NCBI RefSeq assembly: GCF_022234545.1 | Contig: NZ_JAIEUI010000001.1 | Coordinates: forward strand, 62,001 to 126,000 | Reading direction: 5' to 3' | Length of the DNA stretch: 64,000 nucleotides | From: Paenibacillus piscarius | Lineage (GTDB): Bacteria > Bacillota > Bacilli > Paenibacillales > Paenibacillaceae | Shown here: piece after piece, positions 1 to 7,827 of the stretch | Numbering within the stretch: the stretch's first letter is position 1 | Layout of the letters: every line of letters begins with the position of its first letter | Notes under the pieces: model-generated | Told to the model about the DNA's origin: nothing | Database searches by the model: none | The model's input: the letters and a program-made list of their open reading frames with translations, nothing else | Program-made: the position numbers and the translations under genes

Positions 1-1
1 G

Positions 2-1210
2 GAATGCGCCGCCTATGAGCAGGAAGGGATGAAGCTGCTGGCGGAGGCCGAGGCTGGACGGGCGGATCAGGAGGTTTCAGCTGACGAGACTGATTCCAAC
101 GGATGGTTAAGCCAATCGGTAGCCGATTCCTCCGTGCCTCTGTCTGATCCCGCATACGCCGTTTCAGCCGATTCCTCCGCCGTCCCAGCTAATCCTGCAA
201 ACGCCGTTTTAGTCGATTCCCCCGCCGCTCTCCTGACGCGGCTTACGCTGCGCAAGCGGGAGTGGGAGGAGCTGAAGGCGGAGCTCCTGCGCAGAGAGAG
301 CATGGAGGTGCGGCTGGCTGAGGTGCGGGAAGAGCTTGCGGCAGCCCGCAGCGAACAAGCCGGATGGAATGAACGCTCTGGCAGACTGCTCCAGGAGGGC
401 GGAGCACGGGATGGGGAGGACTTCCTGCGCCGCTCTGCCGCCTGGCTGAGACGGGCTGAATTGACGAAGTCCATCCGCCAGTGGGAGCTGGCGATGTTCG
501 GCGGTTGGGAGGCGGAAGGCAGGGCCGAGCTGCTGAGCCTGCTTGAGCACCACGATGCCCGGGGGCTTGCGAACGAATGTCTTGCCGCAGAAGAAGCGGC
601 AGCTGATCATGAGGAGGAGCGCAGCGCCTTGCTTCAGCAGCGCGGCAAGCTGCTCCGGGAACGGGAAGAGCTGGCTGAACGCTGCAGAGAAGATATGGCG
701 CTCCAGCAATTGGAAGAACAGCGGGCGGCGCTGCGCCAGCTGGCCGGTCAATATGCCGTAACGGCGCTGGCGGCCGAGCTGATTGGACGGACACGGCGGA
801 TCTATGAACAGGAGAAGCAGCCGCAGGTGCTTCAGCTGGCCTCAGTCTATTTCGCGAAGCTGACGCATGGGGAATACCGGCGGATCGTTATGACCCTGGG
901 CCACAAGGAGCTGAAGGCCGAGCACAAGGATGCCGGCCTGCTGGACAGTGCCCTGCTCAGCCGGGGGACGGCGGAGCAGCTGTATCTGGCGATCCGGCTG
1001 GCACTGGCCGAGACGATGAGCAGTCAGGCGAAGCTGCCGCTGTTCTTCGATGATCTGTTCGTCAACTTCGACGAGCACCGGCTGCGCGCCGCCCTGGCGC
1101 TGCTGGGCGAGCTGTCCGCAACCCGGCAGATCGTCATGATGACTTGCCACCGGCATGTGGCTGAGGCAGTGGCGGAGCTGGTACCGGCCGCTGCTATTAT
1201 TTCCGTGTAG
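2..1210 (+). CDS. YhaN-like AAA/SMC-type ATPase, C-terminal part (5'-truncated by window edge)
   Basis: The frame is open at the left edge, so only about the last 402 residues are present. What is visible is a long charged, Leu/Glu/Arg-rich coiled-coil segment followed by the C-terminal half of an ABC-type ATPase: an ABC signature-like LLSRGTAEQLYLAIRLA, a Walker B stretch LPLFFDDLFVNFDEHR and a switch histidine region MMTCHRH. This arrangement is that of SbcC/Rad50-like proteins; the FDDLFVNFD wording matches the YhaN family, which in Bacillus works beside a YhaO/Mre11-type nuclease (family knowledge; the partner would lie off-window to the left). A run rich in Ala/Ser/Asp near residues 20-70 of the visible part looks like a low-complexity linker with a repeated SADS/PANPANA pattern. 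It ends tail to tail with the next gene, overlapping by 14 bp. Confidence 0.8.
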   Translation, partial: ECAAYEQEGMKLLAEAEAGRADQEVSADETDSNGWLSQSVADSSVPLSDPAYAVSADSSAVPANPANAVLVDSPAALLTRLTLRKREWEELKAELLRRESMEVRLAEVREELAAARSEQAGWNERSGRLLQEGGARDGEDFLRRSAAWLRRAELTKSIRQWELAMFGGWEAEGRAELLSLLEHHDARGLANECLAAEEAAADHEEERSALLQQRGKLLREREELAERCREDMALQQLEEQRAALRQLAGQYAVTALAAELIGRTRRIYEQEKQPQVLQLASVYFAKLTHGEYRRIVMTLGHKELKAEHKDAGLLDSALLSRGTAEQLYLAIRLALAETMSSQAKLPLFFDDLFVNFDEHRLRAALALLGELSATRQIVMMTCHRHVAEAVAELVPAAAIISV

Positions 1211-2330
1211 TCCGGATCACGGGCTTGACACTGACAATCGTGATGCCGTGCTTCTTGCCGCCCGCCCCTCCTGCGGGCGGCTTGCCCTGCCCTGGCGGTG
1301 CAGACACAGGCGTGCGCAGCAGCATGACCACCCAGACCAGGCACAGGCCCCCGAAGATCGGGTAGAAGGTGCCCAGCAGGGAGCTGAAGCCGAACTGGCT
1401 GACCACATAGCAGATCAGCATCAGCAGCGGGGAGACCAGAGCCGGGGCGACCGGCAGCCGCTGCTGGAGCTGCACACTGACCCCGTAGATCCCTGCGATG
1501 AAGGTGCTGAAGATCTCCAGGAAGATCAGCAGCAGGAAGATCATCTGCACAGTGGGACCGAGCCGGAAGGCGATGTTGCCCATCGGGATCTCATATTGGA
1601 GGATGCCCGGCATTTGCGAGCTCATGGCGAAATGGGCCGCCAGCAGCATGAAGCCGATGCCGGCCCCGCCCAGAATGCCGCCGCGGATCAGCGCCCGCTC
1701 ATCATCGGTATGCCGGGCCAGCGGAACCAGCACGGCTTGGGCCATCCCGAGGTTGAAGGAAGTATAGAGCAACGGTGACATCCAGGCGGTGAAGGCGGTG
1801 TGATCCGTCGGCAGGAACAGGAAACGGTCGGCTCCCGGTACGCCCAGCGTATTGAAGACAAGGATCAGGGACAGCGTAAGCATTAGGGGCACCACCAGGC
1901 TGTTGAGCTGCAGAATGCCGGAGATGCCGCGTCTCAGCAGGATATAAGAGCCTATTATCGTCAGGAGCAGCCCTAACTGGTAAGGCAGGCCAAGATGCTC
2001 TTTGAAGATGGCCCCCGCGCCTGCGAGCATAATACTGTTCACCCCGATCAGAATAATCATGGTGAACAGGCTGATGGCGGACCCGGTCCGCGCCCCGAAC
2101 AGATGGCGGTTGAAATCCTCGAAGGAGTCTGCGGCAATCCGGCGGGCAATGATCATCATTTTGGTGCCGAGCCATATAAACAGGATCGCCGAGAACAGAA
2201 TCGTCAGCAGGGCCCAGTGCCCGTACCTGGTGAAGAAGCGGAGAATTTCCTGACCGGTGGCGAAGCCGGCGCCTACGATCGTGCCGATATAAGTGAAAGC
2301 AATCTGCAATGTGCGGACATGTGACTTCAT
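1197..2330 (-). CDS. YkvI-like membrane carrier
   Basis: A 377-residue integral membrane protein with about ten hydrophobic segments, beginning with an N-terminal helix containing IGTIVGAGFATGQEIL, the glycine-rich unwound first helix typical of the APC/LeuT-fold superfamily. The order and length fit the YkvI family of putative transporters, whose substrate is unknown. The last 30 or so residues are a hydrophilic, Gly/Pro/Lys-rich cytoplasmic tail. The gene stands alone, convergent with and 14 bp overlapping the YhaN-like gene, and divergent from xpt. Substrate cannot be inferred from context. Confidence 0.75.
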   Translation of the reverse strand: MKSHVRTLQIAFTYIGTIVGAGFATGQEILRFFTRYGHWALLTILFSAILFIWLGTKMMIIARRIAADSFEDFNRHLFGARTGSAISLFTMIILIGVNSIMLAGAGAIFKEHLGLPYQLGLLLTIIGSYILLRRGISGILQLNSLVVPLMLTLSLILVFNTLGVPGADRFLFLPTDHTAFTAWMSPLLYTSFNLGMAQAVLVPLARHTDDERALIRGGILGGAGIGFMLLAAHFAMSSQMPGILQYEIPMGNIAFRLGPTVQMIFLLLIFLEIFSTFIAGIYGVSVQLQQRLPVAPALVSPLLMLICYVVSQFGFSSLLGTFYPIFGGLCLVWVVMLLRTPVSAPPGQGKPPAGGAGGKKHGITIVSVKPVIRTTRK

Positions 2331-2381
2331 GCGTACCCTCCTCTGAATGCTGTAAATCGCGGGTTCTGTAGGTCAAGAGCC

Positions 2382-2411
2382 TTGTGCAGTCCGCATAGTA
2401 CAGGTTATGAT
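2382..2411 (+). promoter_or_regulatory. Candidate xpt promoter
   Basis: TTGTGC and TATGAT are separated by 18 bp, about 92 bp upstream of the xpt start. The -10 is good and the -35 only partly matches. No purine-riboswitch core could be recognised between this and the gene. Confidence 0.35.
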
Positions 2412-2502
2412 GGGGAACAGAGGGACATGACTTCCGCCTGTGGGAATAGGAGTTATTCATGTGAAACGTCTGCAATAATAAGGGTAATGGAGGCTCAAAG
2501 TC

Positions 2503-3072
2503 ATGGAATTATTGAAACAGCGGATTTTGGAGGAAGGGGTCGTCGTTTCGGATCAGGTGCTGAAGCTGGACGGACTGCTTAATCACCAGGTTGATCCGGC
2601 GCTGACGATGGAAATGGGACGGGAGTTTGCCCGCAGATTTGCTGAGGCCGGGGTTACACGCGTCGTAACCGTGGAATCCTCGGGAATTGCCGTGGCATTT
2701 GCCACCGCATATGAGATGAACGTGCCGCTGGTGTTTGCCCGCCGCAAAAAAACGCTGCTTGCCGATCCCGACGCCTTGTGCGAACGGGTACCTTCTTTTA
2801 CCAAAGGGATTGTTACGGACATTATGCTGTCCCGCCAGTTCATCTCCGAGGAGGACAAAGTCCTCTTCATCGACGATATCATTGCTAATGGTGATGCTGC
2901 CCGTGGCCTGATCAAAATCATTCAGCGCTCCGGTGCGGAGCTTGTGGGCCTTGGTGTAGTGGTCGAGAAAAGCTTCCAGGCCGGCGCACGCACCATCCGC
3001 GATCAGGGAATCCGGCTGGAGTCCCTGGTGAATATTACTTCACTCAGCGGGGGAACGATTGTCTTTGGATAA
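2503..3072 (+). CDS. xpt: Xanthine phosphoribosyltransferase
   Basis: Converts xanthine and PRPP to XMP in purine salvage, in the cytoplasm. The 189-residue length is typical of Xpt. The PRPP-binding loop is visible as VLFIDDIIANGDAARG (about residues 126-141), preceded by the type-I PRTase body starting MELLKQRI and followed by a conserved C-terminal NITSLSGGTI. A GGAGG ribosome site lies 10-11 bp before the ATG. In Bacillus xpt usually precedes pbuX and is controlled by a guanine riboswitch. Neither is evident here: the downstream gene is a small unknown and the 170-bp leader lacks the expected conserved core. Confidence 0.93.
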   Translation: MELLKQRILEEGVVVSDQVLKLDGLLNHQVDPALTMEMGREFARRFAEAGVTRVVTVESSGIAVAFATAYEMNVPLVFARRKKTLLADPDALCERVPSFTKGIVTDIMLSRQFISEEDKVLFIDDIIANGDAARGLIKIIQRSGAELVGLGVVVEKSFQAGARTIRDQGIRLESLVNITSLSGGTIVFG

Positions 3073-3161
3073 GACTGGAGCGCCTATTTTGAAACATCTG
3101 CTTTTCACCCTATAAGTTTTCCTTTATAATAAAAGTCAGACATGAGAGAGGAGGCGTCACA

Positions 3162-3479
3162 ATGGGGAAAGAGCCGGTGACAGAGCAATTTTTTATTGAT
3201 AAACTAGCCGAGGCTAAGGATCATTTCGAACGTGCGCTGGATTGCAAACACACGGAGTTCGACAATTTGTATCCCTATATGATCGAACATCCTCAGTTTT
3301 TCTGGTACAAACGTTACGTCGCTTGGTCGGAGCTTCTGACAATCACAAGTTTGTGTGAGGAACTGTCGTTTAACTGGAGACAGACCTTCACTGAGCATCA
3401 GGTAGAATATCTGGAAGAACGAGTGATGTCCGCTAAAGTTCTTGACTTCTGGTTTGAGAAGAATGAGGCGCTGATATAA
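3162..3479 (+). CDS. Small conserved-looking protein of unknown function
   Basis: A 105-residue soluble protein starting at an ATG with a GAGAGGAGG ribosome site. It is acidic and aromatic-rich (FFWYKRY near residues 46-52, DFWFEKNEAL at the C-terminus), with predicted helical character and no signal peptide or membrane segment. I do not recognise a family. It has its own good ribosome site and is followed directly by a rho-independent terminator, so it is probably a real gene. No function is proposed. Confidence 0.6.
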   Translation: MGKEPVTEQFFIDKLAEAKDHFERALDCKHTEFDNLYPYMIEHPQFFWYKRYVAWSELLTITSLCEELSFNWRQTFTEHQVEYLEERVMSAKVLDFWFEKNEALI

Positions 3480-3501
3480 TACAGATCGAACTGGCAGTAC
3501 C

Positions 3502-3534
3502 AGACCCGGATGATTATCATTTGGGTCTTTTTTT
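3502..3534 (+). terminator. Rho-independent terminator
   Basis: AGACCC pairs with GGGTCT around a loop containing a secondary ATGAT/ATCAT pairing, followed by seven T residues. It ends the transcript of the 105-residue protein. Confidence 0.8.
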
Positions 3535-3600
3535 AGATATAATTTATGTGTACCGGGGTCCCCGCATAGTAAGCTATTGCCCCACTTTGTGGGGTTATTT
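3514..3600 (+). promoter_or_regulatory. Candidate promoter plus attenuator-like leader
   Basis: TTATCA (3514-3519) and TATAAT (3538-3543) are spaced 18 bp apart inside and just after the previous terminator. The leader then contains two mutually exclusive pairings: GGGG (3555-3558) with CCCC (3580-3583) around ATAG/CTAT, or CCCCAC (3580-3585) with GTGGGG (3589-3594) followed by TTATTTT. The second looks like a short terminator. Regulation by switching between them is inference. Confidence 0.35.
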
Positions 3601-3657
3601 TGTGCCGATGTCCGCATTTCTGGACAAGCTAATAACAGAGAGGGGAGCAATATACCT

Positions 3658-3879
3658 ATGATCAGTGATGAACAACTGGATGCCTACCGGATTTCCGGTG
3701 AGCGGATAAGAGTCGTGCGCGACGGGCTGGCGAGCAATGATATCAGGGGAATCGTGCTGGCCTGGGACGAGACCCAGGTGATGATCCGGCGTCCTAACAA
3801 GCATGTGGTGAAGCTGGACCGGAGATACCTGTATCAGCCGGTGAGCGAGCCCAGACCGGAATCGTATACGGCAGAGTGA
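3658..3879 (+). CDS. Small protein of unknown function, possible Sm/SH3-like barrel
   Basis: A longer frame is open upstream, but AGAGGGGAGC just before the ATG at 3658 fixes a 73-residue product. The sequence alternates short hydrophobic stretches (RIRVVRDG, GIVLAWDE, QVMIRRPN, HVVKLDRRYLY), a pattern of about five beta strands that resembles Hfq/Sm or SH3-type small barrels. That is a fold impression only; the Hfq sequence signatures are not present. A putative attenuator lies in its leader and an SDR gene follows 19 bp downstream, so it may be the first gene of a three-gene unit. Confidence 0.55.
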   Translation: MISDEQLDAYRISGERIRVVRDGLASNDIRGIVLAWDETQVMIRRPNKHVVKLDRRYLYQPVSEPRPESYTAE

Positions 3880-3898
3880 GTGAAGGATGGAGGCCACA

Positions 3899-4690
3899 AT
3901 GAGTCATCAGCATAAAATTGCAATCGTAACCGGCGGCGCGGGCGGAATCGGGCGCTGTATCACCGAAGAATTCCTGAAGGCAGGGGCGACGGTCGCCTGT
4001 ATCGATACGGATGCTGAAGCCGGACGCCGGCTGGAGGAACGGTACGGGACTGAGAGGCTGTTCTTCTATGCCGGAGACATCGCGGAGCAGTCTGTATTGG
4101 ACGATTTCATTTCACGGGTGGTCAGCCGGTTCGGACAGGTGGATTATCTTATTAATAATGCCTGCATCAGCAAAAAAGGCTTGTTGTCCGGGTGCAGCTA
4201 TGAGGACTTCGAGTACGTGCAGCGGATCGGAGTGACTGCGCCATATTACCTGACACTGCGGCTGAAGCCGCACTTCGCTGGGGGAGCTGCTATTGTTAAT
4301 ATCTCCTCCAGCAGGCAGTTTATGTCCCAGGAGGATACGGAGAGCTATACGGCAGCCAAAGGCGGAATCGGCGCTTTGACCCACAGTCTGAGCGTAAGTC
4401 TTGCCGGCAAGGTTCGCGTGAATGCGATCAGTCCTGGCTGGATTGATACGACAGCCTACCACGGTACGGAAGAAGCGGCGGAGCCGGTTCATTCCGCGCC
4501 AGACCGGCTGCAGCATCCGGCGGGTCGGGTCGGAACCCCGCAGGATATTGCGGCGATGGTGTTGTTCCTCTGTAGCGAAGCTGCAGGCTTCATCACCGGC
4601 GAGAATATAAGCATTGACGGCGGAATGGGGCGGCTGATGATCTATCACGGGGATAAAGGCTGGACCTATAACCCTGGAGGTCAATCATGA
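3899..4690 (+). CDS. Short-chain dehydrogenase/reductase (SDR)
   Basis: A 263-residue classical SDR using NAD(P)(H). The Rossmann glycine motif TGGAGGIGR is at residues 11-19, an LINNA motif follows, catalytic Ser is in NISSSR, and the YTAAK active-site Tyr/Lys pair is present; the C-terminus carries the usual ENISIDGGMG. An in-frame ATG at 3887 overlaps the GGAGG ribosome site, so the ATG at 3899 is preferred. The substrate cannot be told. Its stop overlaps the start of the next gene by ATGA, implying translational coupling. Confidence 0.85.
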   Translation: MSHQHKIAIVTGGAGGIGRCITEEFLKAGATVACIDTDAEAGRRLEERYGTERLFFYAGDIAEQSVLDDFISRVVSRFGQVDYLINNACISKKGLLSGCSYEDFEYVQRIGVTAPYYLTLRLKPHFAGGAAIVNISSSRQFMSQEDTESYTAAKGGIGALTHSLSVSLAGKVRVNAISPGWIDTTAYHGTEEAAEPVHSAPDRLQHPAGRVGTPQDIAAMVLFLCSEAAGFITGENISIDGGMGRLMIYHGDKGWTYNPGGQS

Positions 4691-5364
4691 AGCTGCCAGT
4701 GATTAAGGATGCACAGCAGTTAGCTGATCTGGTGCGTGAGATCGGCTTCCTCCCCATGTTCCGCTCGGAGATCGCAGGCTTCTCCCTGGAGGAATGCACC
4801 CCGGCGGGCTACTGGTTCGTCAAAGGGGTAGAGGGACCATGGGAGTGGCGTGAGGAGATTGCCGCAGCGGGCGAGATCGCTTATGCCAAGCTCTTCAACC
4901 GCAAGGCCGGATTCATCAGCAGAGCGTGGTACCCGGATTTCGCCAATTACCGCCGGGACGGCTATGACTTCGATGCCAGATATGATGACGGCCTTGCCTC
5001 CATGGCCAGTAAACGAATCATGGATGTGCTGCTGGAGCATGAGCTAGGCCTGCTCTCTAGTGATCTTAAGCAATTGTCCGGCTTCGCAGTCCAAGGCGCC
5101 AAAGGCTTCGACACCGCTCTGACGCTGCTCCAGATGCAGACGTACATTACAGCCAGTAAATTCGAGTATAAGCTGGACAAGCATGGCCGTCCCTACGGCT
5201 GGGGCATCGGGCGTTATGCTGTCAGCGAGAATGTATTCGGAGCAGACTGGGTCACTTCACGTTATAGCGATCAGCCTGAGGCCTCGAAGACACGAATTGT
5301 GGAGCATACGGCCAAGCTATTCCCGGAGGCCGGGACGAAGCAACTGGAGAAGCTCTTGAAGTAA
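4687..5364 (+). CDS. AlkZ-related protein
   Basis: A 225-residue soluble protein whose opening (EIGFLPMFRSEIAGFSLEE), central GEIAYAKLFNRKAGFIS, DGYDFDARYDDGLAS and LQMQTYI stretches match the family commonly labelled AlkZ-related (winged-helix DNA-glycosylase relatives). AlkZ proper unhooks DNA interstrand crosslinks, but the QxQ catalytic motif is not evident as a clear diagnostic here; QMQTYI near residue 143 is a possible counterpart. The start overlaps the stop of the upstream SDR gene. A biological link between SDR and this protein is not obvious. Function beyond family membership is uncertain. Confidence 0.65.
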   Translation: MKLPVIKDAQQLADLVREIGFLPMFRSEIAGFSLEECTPAGYWFVKGVEGPWEWREEIAAAGEIAYAKLFNRKAGFISRAWYPDFANYRRDGYDFDARYDDGLASMASKRIMDVLLEHELGLLSSDLKQLSGFAVQGAKGFDTALTLLQMQTYITASKFEYKLDKHGRPYGWGIGRYAVSENVFGADWVTSRYSDQPEASKTRIVEHTAKLFPEAGTKQLEKLLK

Positions 5365-5366
5365 AG

Positions 5367-5620
5367 TTTGGTGTTACAAAAACCGAACACAATCGCTCAC
5401 ACGCAGGCACTTGCACCAAATGTATGCGAAAACCGAACACAATTGCTCACGCGAAGGTAGCTGAATCAAATGTAATCGAAAAACCGATTACAATTGCTCG
5501 CGTGGAGGTAGCTGAATCAAATGTAATCGAAAAACCGATTACAATTGCTCGCGTGGAGGTAGCTGGACCAAATGTAATCGAAAAACCGATTACAATTGCT
5601 CACACGCAGGCACCTGGGCC
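5367..5620 (+). repeat. 51-bp tandem repeat array with internal palindrome (about five units)
   Basis: Units begin near 5367, 5418, 5468, 5519 and 5570, each 50-51 bp. The last three share a perfect 8-bp inverted repeat (TGTAATCG, loop AAAAAC, CGATTACA); the first two carry a diverged version around AAACCGAACACA. The other half of each unit is a conserved ATTGCTC...GGTAGCTG or GGCACCTG tail. The array fills the space between two convergent genes. Because 51 is divisible by three it gives an open frame of 17-residue repeats (NVIEKPITIARVEVAES) with no ribosome site, which I regard as non-coding. Confidence 0.9.
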
Positions 5621-5648
5621 AAATCATAGTTTGATCTGTACCCGCACC

Positions 5649-5680
5649 AAGAGCCTCGTCCTATTCCGGACGAGGCTCTT
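5649..5680. terminator. Long hairpin between convergent genes
   Basis: A perfect 13-bp stem (AAGAGCCTCGTCC with GGACGAGGCTCTT, loop TATTCC) sits between the AlkZ-related gene and the leftward gene. Neither side has a long T run, so termination is likely but not textbook. Confidence 0.6.
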
Positions 5681-5713
5681 CATGTCAGCATTATAATTAT
5701 AACAGTGGGCAGC

Positions 5714-6172
5714 TTAGATGGACATCGCCATCTGTTCGGCCCGTTCTTCTCCGGGAAGCACGGAGGCAAGCTCGGCGCCCAATCCGAGATAAGCGCGCAT
5801 ACGCTGCATCATCTCATTACGGAAGCCGGGCCACAGGATGTGAATCTCGCCTGCGTATCCGCGGCAGTTGTACTCAGCGGTTACACCGCGCTGGTCCTGA
5901 CGGACCGTGTTGATCTTGAGCTGACTCACGGTCAGCTCGCGGGTAACCTCCTTCAGCATCAGGGACGTCTTCTTCGTGGCGCTGGATACCAGCTCCATGT
6001 AGAGCTGGGGAGTCTTGAACAGACCGCTCTTGCCGATGGCGCGGCAGTCGCGCTCGAAGACTTTATGAATGAACGTTAGCAGCAGATAGCTTCTCACCAG
6101 GGACAATTCATCTTTGGTTATATTCTCAGGCATCGTTGGAATAGTTAGGGGAGTTCTCTTGGTAATCGCCAT
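5714..6172 (-). CDS. Conserved-looking protein of unknown function
   Basis: A 152-residue cytoplasmic protein starting at an ATG with AGGTGA about 8 bp before it. It has an N-terminal helical region (KDELSLVRSYLLLTFIHKVFERD), a middle KKTSLMLKEVTRELTVSQLKI and a C-terminal region rich in aromatic and Met/Arg residues (GEIHILWPGFRNEMMQRM). I do not recognise the family. It is divergent from the tRNA-Leu gene, with about 115 bp for a promoter, and convergent with the 51-bp repeat array. Expressed status is supported only by start context and gene-like composition. Confidence 0.6.
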   Translation of the reverse strand: MAITKRTPLTIPTMPENITKDELSLVRSYLLLTFIHKVFERDCRAIGKSGLFKTPQLYMELVSSATKKTSLMLKEVTRELTVSQLKINTVRQDQRGVTAEYNCRGYAGEIHILWPGFRNEMMQRMRAYLGLGAELASVLPGEERAEQMAMSI

Positions 6173-6286
6173 TATAAATCACCTCATTTATAGTATGCGA
6201 ACCTTTGTTCTCATTATACATCGAACAGTCCATGAAATGCAATATTTAACATGAAATTTATGGATTGCAGTAAAAAAAAATTATTC

Positions 6287-6315
6287 TTGACTCATTCTTA
6301 TCCGCATGGTATGAT
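6287..6315 (+). promoter_or_regulatory. Promoter of tRNA-Leu
   Basis: TTGACT and TATGAT with the ideal 17-bp spacer, 37 bp before the tRNA 5' end, preceded by an A tract that could act as an UP-like element. Confidence 0.8.
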
Positions 6316-6351
6316 CTATCTTGTGGCTACGGAAGTTGGCCAACTGAATAT

Positions 6352-6435
6352 GCGGTCATGGCGGAATTGGCAGACGCGCTGGCTTCAGGTGCCAGTGATA
6401 GCAATATCGTGGAGGTTCGAGTCCTCTTGACCGCA
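6352..6435 (+). tRNA. tRNA-Leu (CAG)
   Basis: The acceptor stem GCGGTCA (6352-6358) pairs with TGACCGC (6428-6434), with discriminator A6435. The anticodon stem CTGGC/GCCAG encloses a seven-base loop with anticodon CAG at 6386-6388. A long variable arm (TGATAGCAATATCG) marks it as a class II tRNA, and GGTTCGAGTCC gives the T loop. No CCA is encoded. Length 84 nt is normal for tRNA-Leu. Confidence 0.97.
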
Positions 6436-6449
6436 TTACTTGATGAATT

Positions 6450-6489
6450 AGCTCTTGAATCAGTCCTTTTGACTGTTCAGGAGCTTTTT
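6450..6489 (+). terminator. Rho-independent terminator of tRNA-Leu
   Basis: AGCTC..TGAA..CAGTC pairs with GACTG.TTCA.GAGCT around CTTTT, followed by TTTTTG. Confidence 0.85.
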
Positions 6490-6547
6490 GTTTGATTGGT
6501 TAGATCTGAGTAATGTAGGAATTAATTGTGCCAATATGGTTTTGCTA

Positions 6548-6577
6548 TTGAAATAGGCCGCTTGTATTGTTTATGAT
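6548..6577 (+). promoter_or_regulatory. Candidate promoter of the murR-like regulator
   Basis: TTGAAA and TATGAT with an 18-bp spacer, about 40 bp before the regulator start in an AT-rich leader. Confidence 0.45.
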
Positions 6578-6616
6578 AATATTTATGATATTCATTAAAT
6601 CTTGAGTAGGTAGATT

Positions 6617-7480
6617 ATGAATTTAAATGACAATATATTAATTAAGATTCGTGAAATGAGGGACAGCTTTACTCCGGTTGAACGGCTGGTTGGGGATTAT
6701 ATTCTGGAGAATAAAGAAGAGATTCCCCATTTATCCATTAAGGAATTGGCCCAATCGAGTAAGACCAGTGATGCCTCGGTCCTGCGGTTCTGTAAAACAA
6801 TGGGCTACAGCGGATACCGCAATTTTATTGTGAGTATATCGGCTTCTTTGGGTTCCCGTGATGAGGATGCAAAGGCCCAATATACAGATATTCAGCCGGG
6901 TGATGAGCTCTCGACGATTATTTCAAATATTTCACTCAATAACATGAAATCCATTGAGGACACACTTAGTGTGGTTGACCGGAAAGAGATTGCCAGGGCG
7001 GTTGAAGTGCTGTGCCATAGCAAAAGAATTGTTTTCTTTGGCATAGGGGCCTCAGGAATCGTATGCATGGACGGGGAACAGAAATTCTCACGCATCAACA
7101 AGATGTGTCATGCTTATACGGATGGCCATAGCCAGCTTACGGCAGCAACCTTACTCGGCAAAGATGATGTTGCCATTTTTATTTCCAACTCCGGTGCAAC
7201 CAGTGACATTATTGACGCCCTGATCATTGCCCAGAAGAATCAAGCGACATGTATTGCGGTTACCCGGTACAACAAAAGTGAGCTTGCAGTGCGGGCCGAT
7301 ATTGTTCTTAGCATATCTACCCCTGAAATCACGATCCGCAGTGGTGCCATGGGCTCGCGTATTGCTATGCTGACGATCATCGACATCCTGTTTGCCGGAG
7401 TTGCAAGTGCAGAGTACGAGCAGGTCAAAACCTCTTTAATCAATACCCATAATATTTTGAAGAAAAAGCTCAGATATTAA
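6617..7480 (+). CDS. RpiR/MurR-family transcriptional regulator
   Basis: A 287-residue regulator with an N-terminal RpiR-type helix-turn-helix (about residues 1-80; SIKELAQSSKTSDASVLRFCKTMGYSGYRNF) and a C-terminal SIS sugar-phosphate binding domain (about 110-260; FFGIGASG and FISNSGATSDIIDAL). MurR-type members sense MurNAc-6-phosphate. It lies directly upstream of murQ with the same orientation but has its own promoter and is followed by a terminator, so it is probably transcribed separately from the murQ operon. Local regulation of that operon is inferred from position; the palindromes at 7668-7690 and 7828-7846 are candidate operators. Confidence 0.85.
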   Translation: MNLNDNILIKIREMRDSFTPVERLVGDYILENKEEIPHLSIKELAQSSKTSDASVLRFCKTMGYSGYRNFIVSISASLGSRDEDAKAQYTDIQPGDELSTIISNISLNNMKSIEDTLSVVDRKEIARAVEVLCHSKRIVFFGIGASGIVCMDGEQKFSRINKMCHAYTDGHSQLTAATLLGKDDVAIFISNSGATSDIIDALIIAQKNQATCIAVTRYNKSELAVRADIVLSISTPEITIRSGAMGSRIAMLTIIDILFAGVASAEYEQVKTSLINTHNILKKKLRY

Positions 7481-7515
7481 GTTTTTAAGTTCTGACAATT
7501 GAATGGATCTGGAGG

Positions 7516-7548
7516 AAGCATTGATCGGTCATCGGTCAATGCTTTTTT
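7516..7548 (+). terminator. Rho-independent terminator after the murR-like gene
   Basis: AAGCATTGA pairs with TCAATGCTT and runs into TTTTTT, separating the regulator from the murQ operon. Confidence 0.8.
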
Positions 7549-7654
7549 GTATTCCCATTAACCATGTCAGATTATCTACATCAACAAATGTTTGATTTTG
7601 GTGAAGCTAATGAGTCGTTTTTCAGGAATACGGCAGAAGGAGTGATAAAAACGT

Positions 7655-7706
7655 TTGACAAAAGTAGAAAACGCTTATTGTAAGCGCTTTATAGATATGG
7701 TATAAC
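7655..7706 (+). promoter_or_regulatory. murQ-operon promoter with overlapping cre-like site and palindrome
   Basis: TTGTAA (7678-7683) and TATAAC (7701-7706) have a 17-bp spacer. An imperfect 23-bp palindrome (7668-7690; core CGCTTA-TTG-TAAGCG) covers the -35. TTGTAAGCGCTTTAT (7678-7692) matches the CcpA cre consensus WTGNAANCGNWNNCW at all but one fixed position. A TTGACA at 7655-7660 is a second possible -35 but lacks a good -10. CcpA control and repressor binding are inference from these motifs. Confidence 0.55.
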
Positions 7707-7827
7707 TGATTATACAAGATGTTGAAATAAAAAATCGGAATAATACTCATAAATAAAATTTTATTTCAAAATCTATTGACGGCTTTGGGGATATATATTA
7801 GTATAAACATTAATAAATGTATGATAT

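Noticed and set aside
2331-2502. Purine riboswitch expected before xpt
   Set aside because: The conserved pairing and core sequence could not be found by reading; a covariance search would settle it.
5367-5620. Possible CRISPR array
   Set aside because: The whole 51-bp unit repeats; there are no unique spacers and no cas genes.
5424-5696. Open frame of 90 codons made of 17-residue repeats
   Set aside because: No ribosome site; it is a consequence of the 51-bp repeat length, and the frame then runs through the hairpin.
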